This document shows positions 5,938 through 14,630 of a stretch of DNA of 58,466 nt, one piece after another. The position numbers and the translations under genes were made by a program. Under the pieces are notes generated by a model. It saw nothing but the letters and a program-made list of their open reading frames with translations. It searched no databases and was not told where the DNA came from. Every line of letters begins with the position of its first letter. The first letter of the stretch is position 1. Source of the stretch: a virus; IMG/VR virus record IMGVR_UViG_3300034012_003048, positions 1 to 58,466 of that record; one strand, written 5' to 3'.

Positions 5938-7185
5938 ATGAAAATATTATTTCCAATAATGGAACAAACTGTTGGGAACCAAGAAATAAAAGATTTGGTT
6001 CTAAATTATGATGGAGATAATAAATTTATCAATTCTCTTAAAAGAACAATTTTCACAAAAGGGAATTTGTCTGACAAACAATTTGAATCGGCAAGGGATT
6101 TTTTTGATAGAAAAAAGAAAGAAAGTACGAGTTTTAATCTGATAAAGAACGACAGATTTCTGAGAAAATATGTTGTTCAAAAGGGTGTAGGTGCCTACTT
6201 AGACTTGTTGAAAACAGATAAAAAGCACTTATTTGATAAAGCCGAAACAACAATAAGAGTTCCAAGCAGTAGTTGGGCAGAGAGAAACATAACTGACTTG
6301 AAATTTTTGTATGACCATCTTACTCCCACAGATAGAAAAAAAGTAATAACCCTTGTTGATGGAACAAGTGGGGAGTTCGGTGTTTTAATTCAACAAGTGA
6401 TTGATAGACTTACAAATAATATTGATTCGTACGTTGCTTTCATAGATAAGTCAGGAGATTGGAGTATTCTAAATAAAATTGATACAAATTATTCTAATTG
6501 GGCCGACTTGATTGCCGAATATGAGCTAGAAAATAAATTGGGTGGTGGTAGTCCGAGAGATAAGATTAACGAGTTCTTCAAATTAAGGAATGTTGAAACT
6601 TTTTTTTCACCCGAGGACTTGGAGTTTTTGAGGGAAGTTGAAAATGAAAGAAATATATCAATACCCGAAATGAGTTTTGCGGAATATTCAATTTTTCAAG
6701 ACTCAAAAAACTCTTACAATAAATCAATAAAAAATATTACAAATACATCTAAAAAGGGAGAAAGAGAAGAATCTAATTTTAGGGGTTATTTGTATATCGC
6801 CACTTTATTTAGGGAGCAATCCATTACTCCTGAAGATGTTATGGATTTTTCTTCTTATGGTAATAGGGTTGACCAAGTGTTTGGTATTGATTTGATGGTT
6901 AATATGTTAGTTCCAATCAAAAAAGAAAATAGAGTCGAAAAAAGATGGGTACCAATACAAGTTAAAACAAGTAAAGGAGATGCCGAATCAGCATTCATAC
7001 TTTCATTAGGTATAGGTGGATTATCCGTATACAAAAGGACTGAAGCTAAAACTGGATTTAACTTTGGAGAAGAGGATAAAGACTCCGATTCAGACACCGA
7101 TTATGGAACTTTCGGAAAACTCAACGGAGTTGAACACTCATTTAATAAAACTTTCATATCTTTGTATGGACCTGTAAAAGAATAG
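5938..7185 (+). CDS. Possible PD-(D/E)XK-type nuclease, tagged (415 aa)
   Basis: The start at 5938 is set by a TATTTAT box 4 nt upstream. Near residues 313-345 the sequence reads DQVFGIDLMVNM, then RWVPIQVKTSKGD. The spacing D...(about 30)...QVK resembles the PD-(D/E)XK core, with IQVKTS as the catalytic strand. The N-terminal 250 residues are helical and unrecognised; residues 1-10 (MKILFPIMEQ) may be a short tag. The fold assignment rests on one motif, so treat it as tentative. Two small genes follow closely. Confidence 0.6.
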   Translation: MKILFPIMEQTVGNQEIKDLVLNYDGDNKFINSLKRTIFTKGNLSDKQFESARDFFDRKKKESTSFNLIKNDRFLRKYVVQKGVGAYLDLLKTDKKHLFDKAETTIRVPSSSWAERNITDLKFLYDHLTPTDRKKVITLVDGTSGEFGVLIQQVIDRLTNNIDSYVAFIDKSGDWSILNKIDTNYSNWADLIAEYELENKLGGGSPRDKINEFFKLRNVETFFSPEDLEFLREVENERNISIPEMSFAEYSIFQDSKNSYNKSIKNITNTSKKGEREESNFRGYLYIATLFREQSITPEDVMDFSSYGNRVDQVFGIDLMVNMLVPIKKENRVEKRWVPIQVKTSKGDAESAFILSLGIGGLSVYKRTEAKTGFNFGEEDKDSDSDTDYGTFGKLNGVEHSFNKTFISLYGPVKE

Positions 7186-7187
7186 AA

Positions 7188-7409
7188 ATGCCTTTCGAAA
7201 AAAAACCTGAACCAAAACCTATCAAATGGGAAGTTGTCTATGAAGATGAGGATTGTATTTCAGTTTGGAAGTATAACTCCAAAATTTCTAATAATGGACC
7301 TGTTGAAGTGGAATACAAATACAAAAGAGGGTTTGTCCATCCCAACTCCAAGAAAAAAAGTATCGGTGATTTAGTAAAAGAGTCTAAAAAGAAGAAAGTC
7401 GTTGATTGA
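7188..7409 (+). CDS. Small basic hypothetical protein (73 aa)
   Basis: It begins 2 nt after the nuclease-like gene, so it is co-transcribed and probably coupled. It has a Lys/Pro-rich N-terminus, a central beta-like stretch (WEVVYEDEDCISVWKYN) and a Lys-rich tail. The 3' end overlaps the convergent gene by 26 nt. Function unknown. Confidence 0.65.
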   Translation: MPFEKKPEPKPIKWEVVYEDEDCISVWKYNSKISNNGPVEVEYKYKRGFVHPNSKKKSIGDLVKESKKKKVVD

Positions 7410-8013
7410 TTAAATCCCTTAATTCAATTAAAGATTTTTTATCAATCTGTTTTAGTAGTTCTGACGTGTTTTCCAAAATAATTTTTTGTTTTACGGCCTC
7501 ATTTACTGAAGCAATTTCTTCCACATAAAGAATTTTATCGTTATCAGGTTCCCAGTTGTCAACTTCGTGACCAACGTATTCACCATCAGCATAATACCAA
7601 GTTCCGCTTATCGTTTCCTCATTCATTGAGGATTTTACCCAATCTTTATCGTAAGATTTCCATTCGGTACTATATTGTTGTGTGTATGTTGCGGGTCCCC
7701 ATTGTTCATAACGTACTTTGAAACTTTTAACCTTTGGTATTATCAAATCACTAGCAATTTCTTTGAAATTCAAATCTTCATCAATCCATTTCACTAATAT
7801 TTTTTCATTGATGGTGATGAATTTTGACATAAATTCTAAGTCAAGGGGACTGTCAACTCTCTGAGAAGTCCATACACTTGCGGTTTGTAAAATTTCTATA
7901 TTGTCTTCGAAATCGTTGTATGGTGAAAAGTATTCGAAACCATCTTCAATACACAACTTCGCAATGTTGGCAATTATTTTTAGAGGTAACTTTTCGAGAA
8001 TACTATTTTTCAT
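7384..8013 (-). CDS. Hypothetical protein (209 aa)
   Basis: The start at 8013 is preferred because a TATTTAT box lies 5 nt upstream; the longer frame would begin inside the box. It has a helical N-terminus (ILEKLPLKIIANIAKLCIED), a middle rich in aromatic and acidic residues (TWYYADGEYVGHEVDNW near 140-156), and a helical C-terminus. No family recognised. Confidence 0.7.
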   Translation of the reverse strand: MKNSILEKLPLKIIANIAKLCIEDGFEYFSPYNDFEDNIEILQTASVWTSQRVDSPLDLEFMSKFITINEKILVKWIDEDLNFKEIASDLIIPKVKSFKVRYEQWGPATYTQQYSTEWKSYDKDWVKSSMNEETISGTWYYADGEYVGHEVDNWEPDNDKILYVEEIASVNEAVKQKIILENTSELLKQIDKKSLIELRDLINQRLSSF

Positions 8014-8030
8014 CAACAATAAATACAAAA

Positions 8031-8054
8031 AAAGGTGAGAATTAACCCACCTTT
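8031..8054 (-). terminator. Intrinsic terminator of the minus-strand operon
   Basis: AAAGGTG/CACCTTT stem, read on the minus strand and followed by T7. The stop codon of the gene ending at 8054 lies at its base, and the TATTTAT box of the next minus gene follows. Confidence 0.8.
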
Positions 8055-8371
8055 TAATAATTCAATTTTTTCTCAAGACTTTTAAGAATCGAAATAATAT
8101 TATCACGGCCAACAGGATTTGCGGAGTGAACATTCCAAGAAGGAAGAGGGAGTCCATTTCCCCAACAATATTCACAAAGCCATTTAGCACAGTCATAACC
8201 TGATTTAATTTCCTTAGTTGTATCTTCACCAAGGTCGTGGTCAAAAGAAATTTCCTCGGGAAGACCATTCTTTTCTATGAAGTCTACGAATTGTTCGTAG
8301 TCTCTAACAATTGTCCATCCCTCACTTTTCGGATTTCTTACGTCGTCTAAGTACAACTTTTTGTTTTTCAT
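8054..8371 (-). CDS. Cyclic-phosphate processing receiver-domain protein (cREC-like)
   Basis: The whole 105-residue product is one receiver-like domain: YLDDVRNP at residues 5-12, ISFDHDLGED near 42-51, GYDCAKWLCEY near 61-71 and a WNVHSANPVGRDNI segment near 80-93. These match the receiver variants proposed to act on 2',3'-cyclic phosphates in RNA repair loci. The start at 8371 is the first Met before the core strand; a longer frame overlaps the upstream gene more. It shares an operon with a metallophosphoesterase. A role in repairing cleaved tRNA would fit a tRNA-rich phage, but is inferred. Confidence 0.75.
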   Translation of the reverse strand: MKNKKLYLDDVRNPKSEGWTIVRDYEQFVDFIEKNGLPEEISFDHDLGEDTTKEIKSGYDCAKWLCEYCWGNGLPLPSWNVHSANPVGRDNIISILKSLEKKLNY

Positions 8372-8585
8372 TTTCTTTTCTTGAATAAGATTCATGGCCA
8401 ACAATTTGATAAGACTCTAATAAATTCCAATGAGCATTATCAACAAGTTTGTGAACCTTTTTTAATTTTTTTGTTAGCACGTGATTCAACAAATGGTCAT
8501 CTATCATACATAGTTGAACATGAATTCTATCCATCAACTCAAGATAGTGTCCGTCATTAATTTTATTTTTTTTCATTTTATTCAT
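8322..8585 (-). CDS. Small helical phage protein (87 aa)
   Basis: A helical, His-rich segment (DGHYLELMDRIHVQLCMIDD near residues 11-30, then NHVLTKKLKKVHKLVDNAHW) and a very basic C-terminus. The 3' end overlaps the next gene by 50 nt, a large but tolerable phage overlap. The ATG at 8585 overlaps the stop of the upstream gene; ATG 8576 is an alternative. Similar short proteins occur in other large phages as I recall; no function is known. Confidence 0.65.
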   Translation of the reverse strand: MNKMKKNKINDGHYLELMDRIHVQLCMIDDHLLNHVLTKKLKKVHKLVDNAHWNLLESYQIVGHESYSRKENEKQKVVLRRRKKSEK

Positions 8586-9051
8586 TTATGGTTATTGAAT
8601 AATCCCCACACTCTATTTTCATTTCATAAATCGAGTCGGTTGTGAATTCGTAGTCGGTATCGGTTATGTCACCATCCCAATACATGTCCATTCCTGACGG
8701 TGCTCTTTCAAGTTCCTCTTCAGTAAGAACATCATCCCATTCGATATCATAAACATCAGTAGAACCATCAGTTGATTCTAGTAGTTGAAGACCGTTAAAG
8801 TCTGATTGGTCAAGTTCAGAAATATTTTTCTTTTTCAAAAGTTCGATGATTTCACTAATACTCATCTCTTCTGTAAAAAGTTCCGCAGACCTCCAATTCG
8901 TGGAAGCTTCGCAGAAATAGTTTTTTTCTTCCCAAGTTCCGTTGACATAGTTTATTTCATTCAAAGCCTTTTTGAAGAAAATTAATGTGACCTTTGTTGT
9001 GTCATCAGGATTCAACTTTTTCAATTCTTTAAGGATGTTTTTATTTTTCAT
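8578..9051 (-). CDS. Hypothetical acidic protein (157 aa)
   Basis: It has an N-terminal helix (LKELKKLNPDDTTKVTLIFF), then an acidic body with many Asp/Glu pairs and a beta-like end (YEMKIECGDYSITINE). It overlaps the start of the downstream gene and the end of the metallophosphoesterase by a few bases, indicating a translationally coupled operon. Not recognised. Confidence 0.7.
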   Translation of the reverse strand: MKNKNILKELKKLNPDDTTKVTLIFFKKALNEINYVNGTWEEKNYFCEASTNWRSAELFTEEMSISEIIELLKKKNISELDQSDFNGLQLLESTDGSTDVYDIEWDDVLTEEELERAPSGMDMYWDGDITDTDYEFTTDSIYEMKIECGDYSITINE

Positions 9052-9724
9052 AATACTCTACGATTTTTTTTTCTTCAATATCAAATTCTAATGAAATAGG
9101 TTTGTTTTCGTGTTGATATCTTTCATTGAGTACAGACGCATTTAAGAACTCAACACCGAAAAAGTTTTTTTGACCATATGCCCAATGAATATGTCCACAT
9201 ACATGGATTTTAGGTTGAACTTCGAGAATTCGTTTGAATAAATCTTCACAACCTACTTGTTCTCCACTCATTGTGTAATCTAACATACCTTTCGCTGGTC
9301 CATGTGTAATCAAAACATCGGTATTTCCTGGAATTAATGCCCATTTTTCCGCGAGTTTCTCTCCTCGTGGTAAATTAAAAGCCCAATTGTAAAACTCGGG
9401 TTGCCAAGGACTTCCATAAAACTTTACTCCATTAATAACAACTTCATTGTCGAATAGGTAATGTACCCCTTTTTCTTTATATTCAGGAGCGATGTCATGT
9501 GCGACTTCAAAACCAAAGTCGTGGTTTCCTGCGATGAAGATTTTGTGAGTATAATCAGTATTACTGAACCAATCTAAAAAATTTTTGATTTCATGACTTT
9601 TACCCATACTAGTACAATCACCAGCATGAACCAAAACATCACCACTACCCAAAATATTATTGTAAGCCTTCGAGGTTAAGTAATTATGTTTGTTGTGAGT
9701 GTCACTTATAAAGGTTATCTTCAT
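9041..9724 (-). CDS. Calcineurin-like metallophosphoesterase
   Basis: All core metal-binding motifs are present in order: DTH (residues 8-10), GD in HAGDCT (about 35-37), GNHD (about 66-69), the His of ITHG (about 140) and GHIH (about 177-180). At 227 residues it is a single compact domain of the small cytosolic phosphodiesterase type, acting on an unknown phosphoester. It shares an operon with the cyclic-phosphate receiver protein, which makes an RNA-end or cyclic-nucleotide substrate plausible. Confidence 0.9.
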   Translation of the reverse strand: MKITFISDTHNKHNYLTSKAYNNILGSGDVLVHAGDCTSMGKSHEIKNFLDWFSNTDYTHKIFIAGNHDFGFEVAHDIAPEYKEKGVHYLFDNEVVINGVKFYGSPWQPEFYNWAFNLPRGEKLAEKWALIPGNTDVLITHGPAKGMLDYTMSGEQVGCEDLFKRILEVQPKIHVCGHIHWAYGQKNFFGVEFLNASVLNERYQHENKPISLEFDIEEKKIVEYYEK

Positions 9725-9863
9725 ATTTTTTCATTTTGTCCCAATCCAAAAAATCTTCTCCCTTGTAATCAGGATGATTATTTTTCATATTATCAATACC
9801 TCTTACCCAAAGTATTGAAATTGTCAAGACAAAGATAACCATAAAAAACCAAAACGCTATCAT
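9702..9863 (-). CDS. Small single-pass membrane protein (53 aa)
   Basis: Read from ATG 9863 to TGA 9702-9704. Residues 1-20 (MIAFWFFMVIFVLTISILWV) form one transmembrane helix, followed by a charged cytoplasmic or periplasmic tail ending in KYEDNLYK. It overlaps the start of the metallophosphoesterase gene by 23 nt, typical of the coupled genes here. Confidence 0.65.
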   Translation of the reverse strand: MIAFWFFMVIFVLTISILWVRGIDNMKNNHPDYKGEDFLDWDKMKKYEDNLYK

Positions 9864-9878
9864 AATTTTTACTTTTTT

Positions 9879-10481
9879 TTAATCCCACCAATTACGAATA
9901 CCTGACCCGTCATACCAATCGTTCCAAACGTCCATTTTATCCTTTTCTTCGGGAGGTAACTTACCCATTAGGGTTCGGTACTCATCGATATTTTGACCCC
10001 TTAAAATGTCCCAAATTTCACTCCATTCTATTTCCTCTATTTCACGAGCTCTAGCGTAGACCTTTCTATTATGTTCCATGTCCTCAGGATTTAATTCGTC
10101 ATCTCCGAGGAACCAATTTTCCCCTCTGATTTCACCTAACTCTTCCTCCGCGCGATAAATGTAATGGTCTTCTCGGCTATTCTTTATTAACTCAATAACC
10201 CTTTTTATTTTTTCAACTTTTTTGTTCTTTGAAACCTCCACCTCATTTCCATGTTTTTCTAAAACTTCGGATGTTTTCTCAAGGGAACGTGCAAACAAAG
10301 TTAGATTGAATGAATAATCCCATCCTCTAAATTCCCATAATTCTCGTCTGAAATAATAAAGATTACGGAAAAATGCGGGAAGCTTATATCTAAAAACTTC
10401 ATAGGTTCTATACCACCAAGTTTGGTGTCTAGCCATAATTTTTAAAGACTTCCAAAAACTTTCAGTAAAGACTACTTTCAT
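9879..10481 (-). CDS. Hypothetical phage protein (200 aa)
   Basis: The N-terminal half is Trp/Tyr/Arg-rich (HQTWWYRTYEVFRYKLP near 19-35), with GWDYSFNLTLFARSLEKTSE near 53-72, then a helical basic stretch and an acidic C-terminus ending in GSGIRNWWD. No catalytic motif is visible. It overlaps the upstream gene by 4 nt (ATGA type). Proteins like this are frequent in large phages as I recall, with no known role. Confidence 0.7.
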   Translation of the reverse strand: MKVVFTESFWKSLKIMARHQTWWYRTYEVFRYKLPAFFRNLYYFRRELWEFRGWDYSFNLTLFARSLEKTSEVLEKHGNEVEVSKNKKVEKIKRVIELIKNSREDHYIYRAEEELGEIRGENWFLGDDELNPEDMEHNRKVYARAREIEEIEWSEIWDILRGQNIDEYRTLMGKLPPEEKDKMDVWNDWYDGSGIRNWWD

Positions 10482-10708
10482 AATTTTTGTTTTTTATAAA
10501 ATGCGGGGAGTTTGAATTCCAAAAGTATTTTATCAATCTCTTTTGTGAGGTCAAAACATTCTGCCAAACCGAGTTTTTTTTGGTATTTTCTGTGAAAGTT
10601 CCATACTAACCTTTCACAATTTTCTGCCTGTTCTTTGGTTTGACAAGATTTAGCAACTTTTTCTAACCAAATGATAACGTCTCCCCAATGATTACTTTGT
10701 TTATCCAT
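10478..10708 (-). CDS. Small hypothetical protein (76 aa)
   Basis: Helical, with Cys and Trp residues; first gene of the minus-strand operon running down to 8054. It has a class E promoter 15 nt upstream (10723-10753). Function unknown. Confidence 0.7.
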   Translation of the reverse strand: MDKQSNHWGDVIIWLEKVAKSCQTKEQAENCERLVWNFHRKYQKKLGLAECFDLTKEIDKILLEFKLPAFYKKQKL

Positions 10709-10722
10709 TTTTATAGTTTGAA

Positions 10723-10753
10723 CAAAGATAAGAAAAAAATAAGACCCGACAAA
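10723..10753 (-). promoter_or_regulatory. Class E promoter of the 10708-8054 operon
   Basis: Read on the minus strand: TTTG (10750-10753), 19-nt spacer, TATCTTTG (10723-10730). The -33 box lies inside the stem of the preceding terminator. Confidence 0.8.
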
Positions 10754-10772
10754 ATAATTTTGACGGGTCTTT
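10740..10772 (-). terminator. Intrinsic terminator downstream of the endolysin gene
   Basis: AAGACCCG / CGGGTCTT stem (8 bp), followed on the minus strand by a T-rich run. It separates the lysis/surface block from the next operon. Confidence 0.75.
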
Positions 10773-10865
10773 TGGAAAGGATATATGAGAACACCTTACG
10801 GTGATGTCAGTTATAAATATAATAAAAATTGAAAAAAGTTCAAATTTTACCATCGCCAACTGTGA

Positions 10866-11708
10866 TTATTTCAATAAATTGTAATACTCCTTGAAATGTT
10901 TTAATCTATCGGGGAGTCCTATTGTACCACCGTTCACACATTTTGTGACAGCTGTTACTGTAGCATCCGAAGCGTCGACACATTTTTTAAGACAGTTCCT
11001 GTAGAAAAACCATGCTGCGGACAACAAAGGGTATTTTGTTTGAACAAGGTCAGGATTACCCGCAATATCTTCGTTGATAGCTTTTCCAAAAGCTGTGTAA
11101 TTGTCTTTACCTGTCAATTGAATGTAACCGCGTCCTCTGTATCTATAACCATCACCTGAACCTTCGGGACCATTTCCCATTCTATTACCATAAACCAAAT
11201 TAGCTATCTTTTGAGGATTTCTAGCGTAGTTTTCGGCTAAAACTGTTCTGAAATATTTTGGGAATATATTTTTAAGACCCTGAGCAGAATAGTTAAGATT
11301 TTCTGATGTAACTCTAAAACCACCTGACTCGTGACCACATTGGGCCAAAAAATGTGCTAATTTTACGGGGGTATCAATACCGAATTTAGCTGCTGTATCG
11401 GGAATCTGAGCAATAACAGCATCAGGAATATGACCCCTTAAATTTTCTAATTTAAGTCCACCAACAGATGCAACAGGTTGTGAGACTACTTGGGCGACAG
11501 GGGCAGGTTCTGTAATTAGAGTTGCTTGACCCATGATTTTTTGCCATGTTTGTTCTCCGACAATACCGTCAGGGTTTAATCCATTTTTTGTTTGGAAGTT
11601 TTTTACAGCTTGTTCTGTTCCTTTACCAAATATACCATCAGCACCTAAACCTAACTTTTGTTGGAGTTTTTTCACGTCCTCTCCTTTGGACCCCACTTTT
11701 AATAACAT
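10866..11708 (-). CDS. Endolysin: peptidoglycan-binding domain plus GH19 lysozyme/chitinase-like domain
   Basis: Residues 1-60 form a PG_binding_1 domain (VGSKGEDVKKLQQKLG, then DGIFGKGTEQAVKNFQ, then DGIVGEQTW). After an Ala/Pro/Val linker, residues 95-280 are a glycoside hydrolase family 19 domain: FLAQCGHESGGF holds the catalytic Glu, and YRYRGRGYIQLTGKDNY the substrate-binding segment. GH19 phage enzymes hydrolyse the peptidoglycan glycan strand. There is no signal peptide, so it should need a holin; the holin-like protein at 15350 is in the same block. It has its own TATTTAT box 17 nt upstream, consistent with late expression. Confidence 0.93.
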   Translation of the reverse strand: MLLKVGSKGEDVKKLQQKLGLGADGIFGKGTEQAVKNFQTKNGLNPDGIVGEQTWQKIMGQATLITEPAPVAQVVSQPVASVGGLKLENLRGHIPDAVIAQIPDTAAKFGIDTPVKLAHFLAQCGHESGGFRVTSENLNYSAQGLKNIFPKYFRTVLAENYARNPQKIANLVYGNRMGNGPEGSGDGYRYRGRGYIQLTGKDNYTAFGKAINEDIAGNPDLVQTKYPLLSAAWFFYRNCLKKCVDASDATVTAVTKCVNGGTIGLPDRLKHFKEYYNLLK

Positions 11709-11736
11709 AGTAATTTAATTTACTAATAAATATTTT

Positions 11737-13170
11737 CTATTGAGAAGAATGAGATAAATTGACATCTCCCAAAACACAATATTTGATATTTTGTGTTACA
11801 TTAGAAGTCGTCACATTTATAGTAAATGAAGTCACAGGAGAAATACTACCAAAATTGTTTTTGTTAATCAAATCATAATTTGTTGAGCTAAACCAAAGTA
11901 CTTCTGTTATTGGTCTGAATCCTGTGACGTGGGATAAAAGTAGGTAAGCATCTCCCAAATCAATAATCCCATTTTTATTCACATCCGCAGCCTTCCATTG
12001 TTTGGTACCCGTTAAAAACAAACCTGATGATATATTGTTTGGTGTATTAATATTTTGTATCTCATTGAAAAGAGGTGTGAAATCTGTTGTTGTTAATCCT
12101 TGTATTGGTAAAGATGGAACTAATTTGTATGTAGAATTTTGTTGAGGTAAAGTGAAGGTGTATGTTCCGCTTGATGTCAACGTTTTATAATCGACAAGAG
12201 TTTCTACATTATTCACTACCCTATACAATGTCAAAGTTGGGTAAGGACTTAAAGACGGAACGGAAACTGTACCTGAAAGGGTGTTAGTTATTGCTACTAC
12301 GTTAGTTGTGTTTGCTGCGTAATACCCTGTGAATGTGGCGTCTTGTGGGTTTGACCATGTACCGAATTCCACAACATATGGGTTTGAATAAGTTGCGGGT
12401 AAATCATTCCAACAACCACCCCCACCCCATTTAGTTACGGCATAATCCTCGCCACCCGCGTCGTTTGGTTCACCACCACACCAATTTTGATACGTTCCAG
12501 GTTGTGGATTTCCATTGTAATTACCGATGTTAATGAGAAGACCATTTTCGGGACCGGCATCAACCCTCCAATACCCCTCTTGTAGTCTATCGGTTAATGC
12601 GAACCAAATATTATTTTGAGGAACATTAGCGATGATGAAGTTCTGTTCATCGCCTGAAGTTATAGTTACCAAATACCCTGATTGTCCCTTGAATGTTTGT
12701 TGTGAGGATAAAGTCTTAGCATTATCGTATGTTGCCCCTGTGGAAATTGGTCTATAAAAGTGTCCGTTAGTTGCGTTATAATAATACCCTACAGGGTTAA
12801 TAGTTGTTGAAACTGAAATTTGAACATTTCCTGTTGCCGACCCTGTGTTGATTTTAAGTGAGGCAAGGGCGTTATTGATGTTAGTCTGAGTTCCTGTGAA
12901 ACTTATTCTTGTAATATTGGACCAAGTGCTATATCCTGTAGCAAATGAAAGACCAGTTGTTGTTGTAATTGAAAATGTAGTTCCCGCGGGGGGATTAACC
13001 AAGCCAATAGATGTTAAAAGTGTCTCAGATGTGAATCCATTGATTATAAATCCACTGGCATCTTGTCCTGAGGTGCTTACTTGATAGGTTCTACCTGGAG
13101 GAGCACTAACAGACTGACACCAAATTGTCTGAAAGATGAAAAATAAAAATATTGTAAATAAAATTCTCAT
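11737..13170 (-). CDS. Secreted C-type-lectin-domain protein with dockerin-like calcium segment
   Basis: Signal peptide at residues 1-18 (ends IWCQS). The N-terminal 120 residues are Thr/Ser-rich and beta-like. A C-type lectin-like domain follows (about 127-273), with WFALTDRLQEGYWR, YQNWCGGEPNDAGGEDYA and GCWNDLP. The C-terminal part contains DVNKNGIIDLGDA (about 392-404), a dockerin/EF-hand-like loop, and ends in CVLGDVNLSHSSQ. The same module occurs in the gene at 16213, where it continues into a cohesin-like and T9SS domain; here the protein stops at the module edge. It overlaps the upstream gene by 4 nt. A carbohydrate-binding surface role is inferred. Confidence 0.82.
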   Translation of the reverse strand: MRILFTIFLFFIFQTIWCQSVSAPPGRTYQVSTSGQDASGFIINGFTSETLLTSIGLVNPPAGTTFSITTTTGLSFATGYSTWSNITRISFTGTQTNINNALASLKINTGSATGNVQISVSTTINPVGYYYNATNGHFYRPISTGATYDNAKTLSSQQTFKGQSGYLVTITSGDEQNFIIANVPQNNIWFALTDRLQEGYWRVDAGPENGLLINIGNYNGNPQPGTYQNWCGGEPNDAGGEDYAVTKWGGGGCWNDLPATYSNPYVVEFGTWSNPQDATFTGYYAANTTNVVAITNTLSGTVSVPSLSPYPTLTLYRVVNNVETLVDYKTLTSSGTYTFTLPQQNSTYKLVPSLPIQGLTTTDFTPLFNEIQNINTPNNISSGLFLTGTKQWKAADVNKNGIIDLGDAYLLLSHVTGFRPITEVLWFSSTNYDLINKNNFGSISPVTSFTINVTTSNVTQNIKYCVLGDVNLSHSSQ

Positions 13171-14630
13171 AAGTTTACTTTGCTACCAATTAGGAAAAAG
13201 GATAAAACGGGAAACTCAGGGTTTGTACTGAGATTCAATTTATAATTAACATTGAATTTAAATCTCTTTGATATCTGATAATCAAACCCACTACCTAAAA
13301 ACATACTGAATGTTCTATCGGTCACTGTCACTTTATCGAAAGAAGAATAAACTACAGGAGTAGAAATTAAATAAATTTCAGGAGAGATTGTGAGCTTTTT
13401 GCTATAACTGAAAGGTCTTGTGTAAAATCCTGTAACGGATGGTGAGATAAATAAATTACTATCTTCAGGCATTTTAACGAGAGCTCCACTGACGTTAAAA
13501 CCTGTGATACCCCACTTTTTGGCGTTTATTATCATACTATAACCAAGGAAAGAAAATATGTTTCCATATGAATAAGCACCTGTAAGATTTATATTATGAA
13601 CGAATTTGAGGGTTCCTTTATCGTTCATCTTAATCATGGTGTATCTTGAGTTGATTGCGAATTGTTTCAAGTTGAACCATACCATTCCCGTTACACCCCA
13701 AGAACTTGTACCCATTAGAGATGACCTTGCCATCCCTACATTTATGATTCCTGTGAAACTTTTATCAAGATTTTGTGCTGAAGTCAAATCAGACGAAACA
13801 ATTATGGGATTAGAGTTTCCTGACTTTCCATTTTTTCCACCCTTACCACCACCACTCCCAGAACTTTCACTTCCCCTATCATTTCTGACATCTACATTCA
13901 TGGCAGTCGTTGCCACCACTTCCGAACCTTCCTTGTTATCACTTTTATTATCTCCTGAACTATTACCACCGACACCGCCCCCATTAGAATTATTATTATT
14001 GTTATTACCTGTAGAAGCATTACCACTGTTTTGAGGATTGTTTTGAGAATTTCCACTATTTCCTTGAGCCCCTCCCACAGTAGATGTAGTGTTGCTTTGA
14101 TTGTTTGGTGAAGTTGTCCCCCCATTTGAAGAAGTCCCATTAGAATTACTAGAATTAGAGGTATTGTTATTACGAGCACGATTATTTCTATTACTTTTTC
14201 CATTTTGTGAATTTGAATTTCCTTGTGATGCTGTGAGATTACCACCCCCCGCTGACATCGAAGCTCCTGCCATCACAGAGGAGTTTATTGAACTTACCAC
14301 ACTACTTACAACATTACCTATCACTTGAGATGTAATTTGGTTCCTCGTAAGTGTTAAAGATTGTACGGAACATGGGGTGAGTTTTCTATAATCAGAGTAA
14401 ACCTGATTTGTCCACGCGGCAAAAGCACCGCTGATAACATCATCGGCGGTGAAAATTCTTGATTGACCGTAAAAATATATTACTGTATTACCCTGAATAG
14501 GAAGTGTAAATGTTGTGGTCTGTTTTGTACAAGGGTCTGTGAATGTTGTGGTCAATACTTGGGCATCAACTTTCGAGCTGAGAAAGAAGATACAAACAAT
14601 ACTTAAAAAAATTTTTAATCTTTTCCACAT
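13167..14630 (-). CDS. Secreted protein with Asn/Ser/Gly-rich region and C-terminal outer-membrane barrel-like domain
   Basis: A signal peptide (residues 1-23, ending VDAQ) is followed by a globular segment with two Cys (to about 110). A very long low-complexity Asn/Ser/Gly/Thr stretch (about 125-280) comes next, then a C-terminal 190 residues of alternating aromatic beta strands (GVTGMVWFNLKQFAINSRY, RFKFNVNYKLNLS) ending in FLIGSKVNL, typical of an outer-membrane beta barrel. The stop abuts the CLECT gene (ATGA overlap) and the start abuts the CsgG-like gene, so the three are one operon. I infer a barrel that displays or exports the disordered passenger region. Confidence 0.72.
   Translation of the reverse strand: MWKRLKIFLSIVCIFFLSSKVDAQVLTTTFTDPCTKQTTTFTLPIQGNTVIYFYGQSRIFTADDVISGAFAAWTNQVYSDYRKLTPCSVQSLTLTRNQITSQVIGNVVSSVVSSINSSVMAGASMSAGGGNLTASQGNSNSQNGKSNRNNRARNNNTSNSSNSNGTSSNGGTTSPNNQSNTTSTVGGAQGNSGNSQNNPQNSGNASTGNNNNNNSNGGGVGGNSSGDNKSDNKEGSEVVATTAMNVDVRNDRGSESSGSGGGKGGKNGKSGNSNPIIVSSDLTSAQNLDKSFTGIINVGMARSSLMGTSSWGVTGMVWFNLKQFAINSRYTMIKMNDKGTLKFVHNINLTGAYSYGNIFSFLGYSMIINAKKWGITGFNVSGALVKMPEDSNLFISPSVTGFYTRPFSYSKKLTISPEIYLISTPVVYSSFDKVTVTDRTFSMFLGSGFDYQISKRFKFNVNYKLNLSTNPEFPVLSFFLIGSKVNL

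Noticed and set aside
13606-14328. Open reading frames opposite the Asn/Ser/Gly-rich region
   Set aside because: They are shadows of low-complexity codons in the secreted barrel gene; Leu/Pro-rich and without starts in a sensible context.
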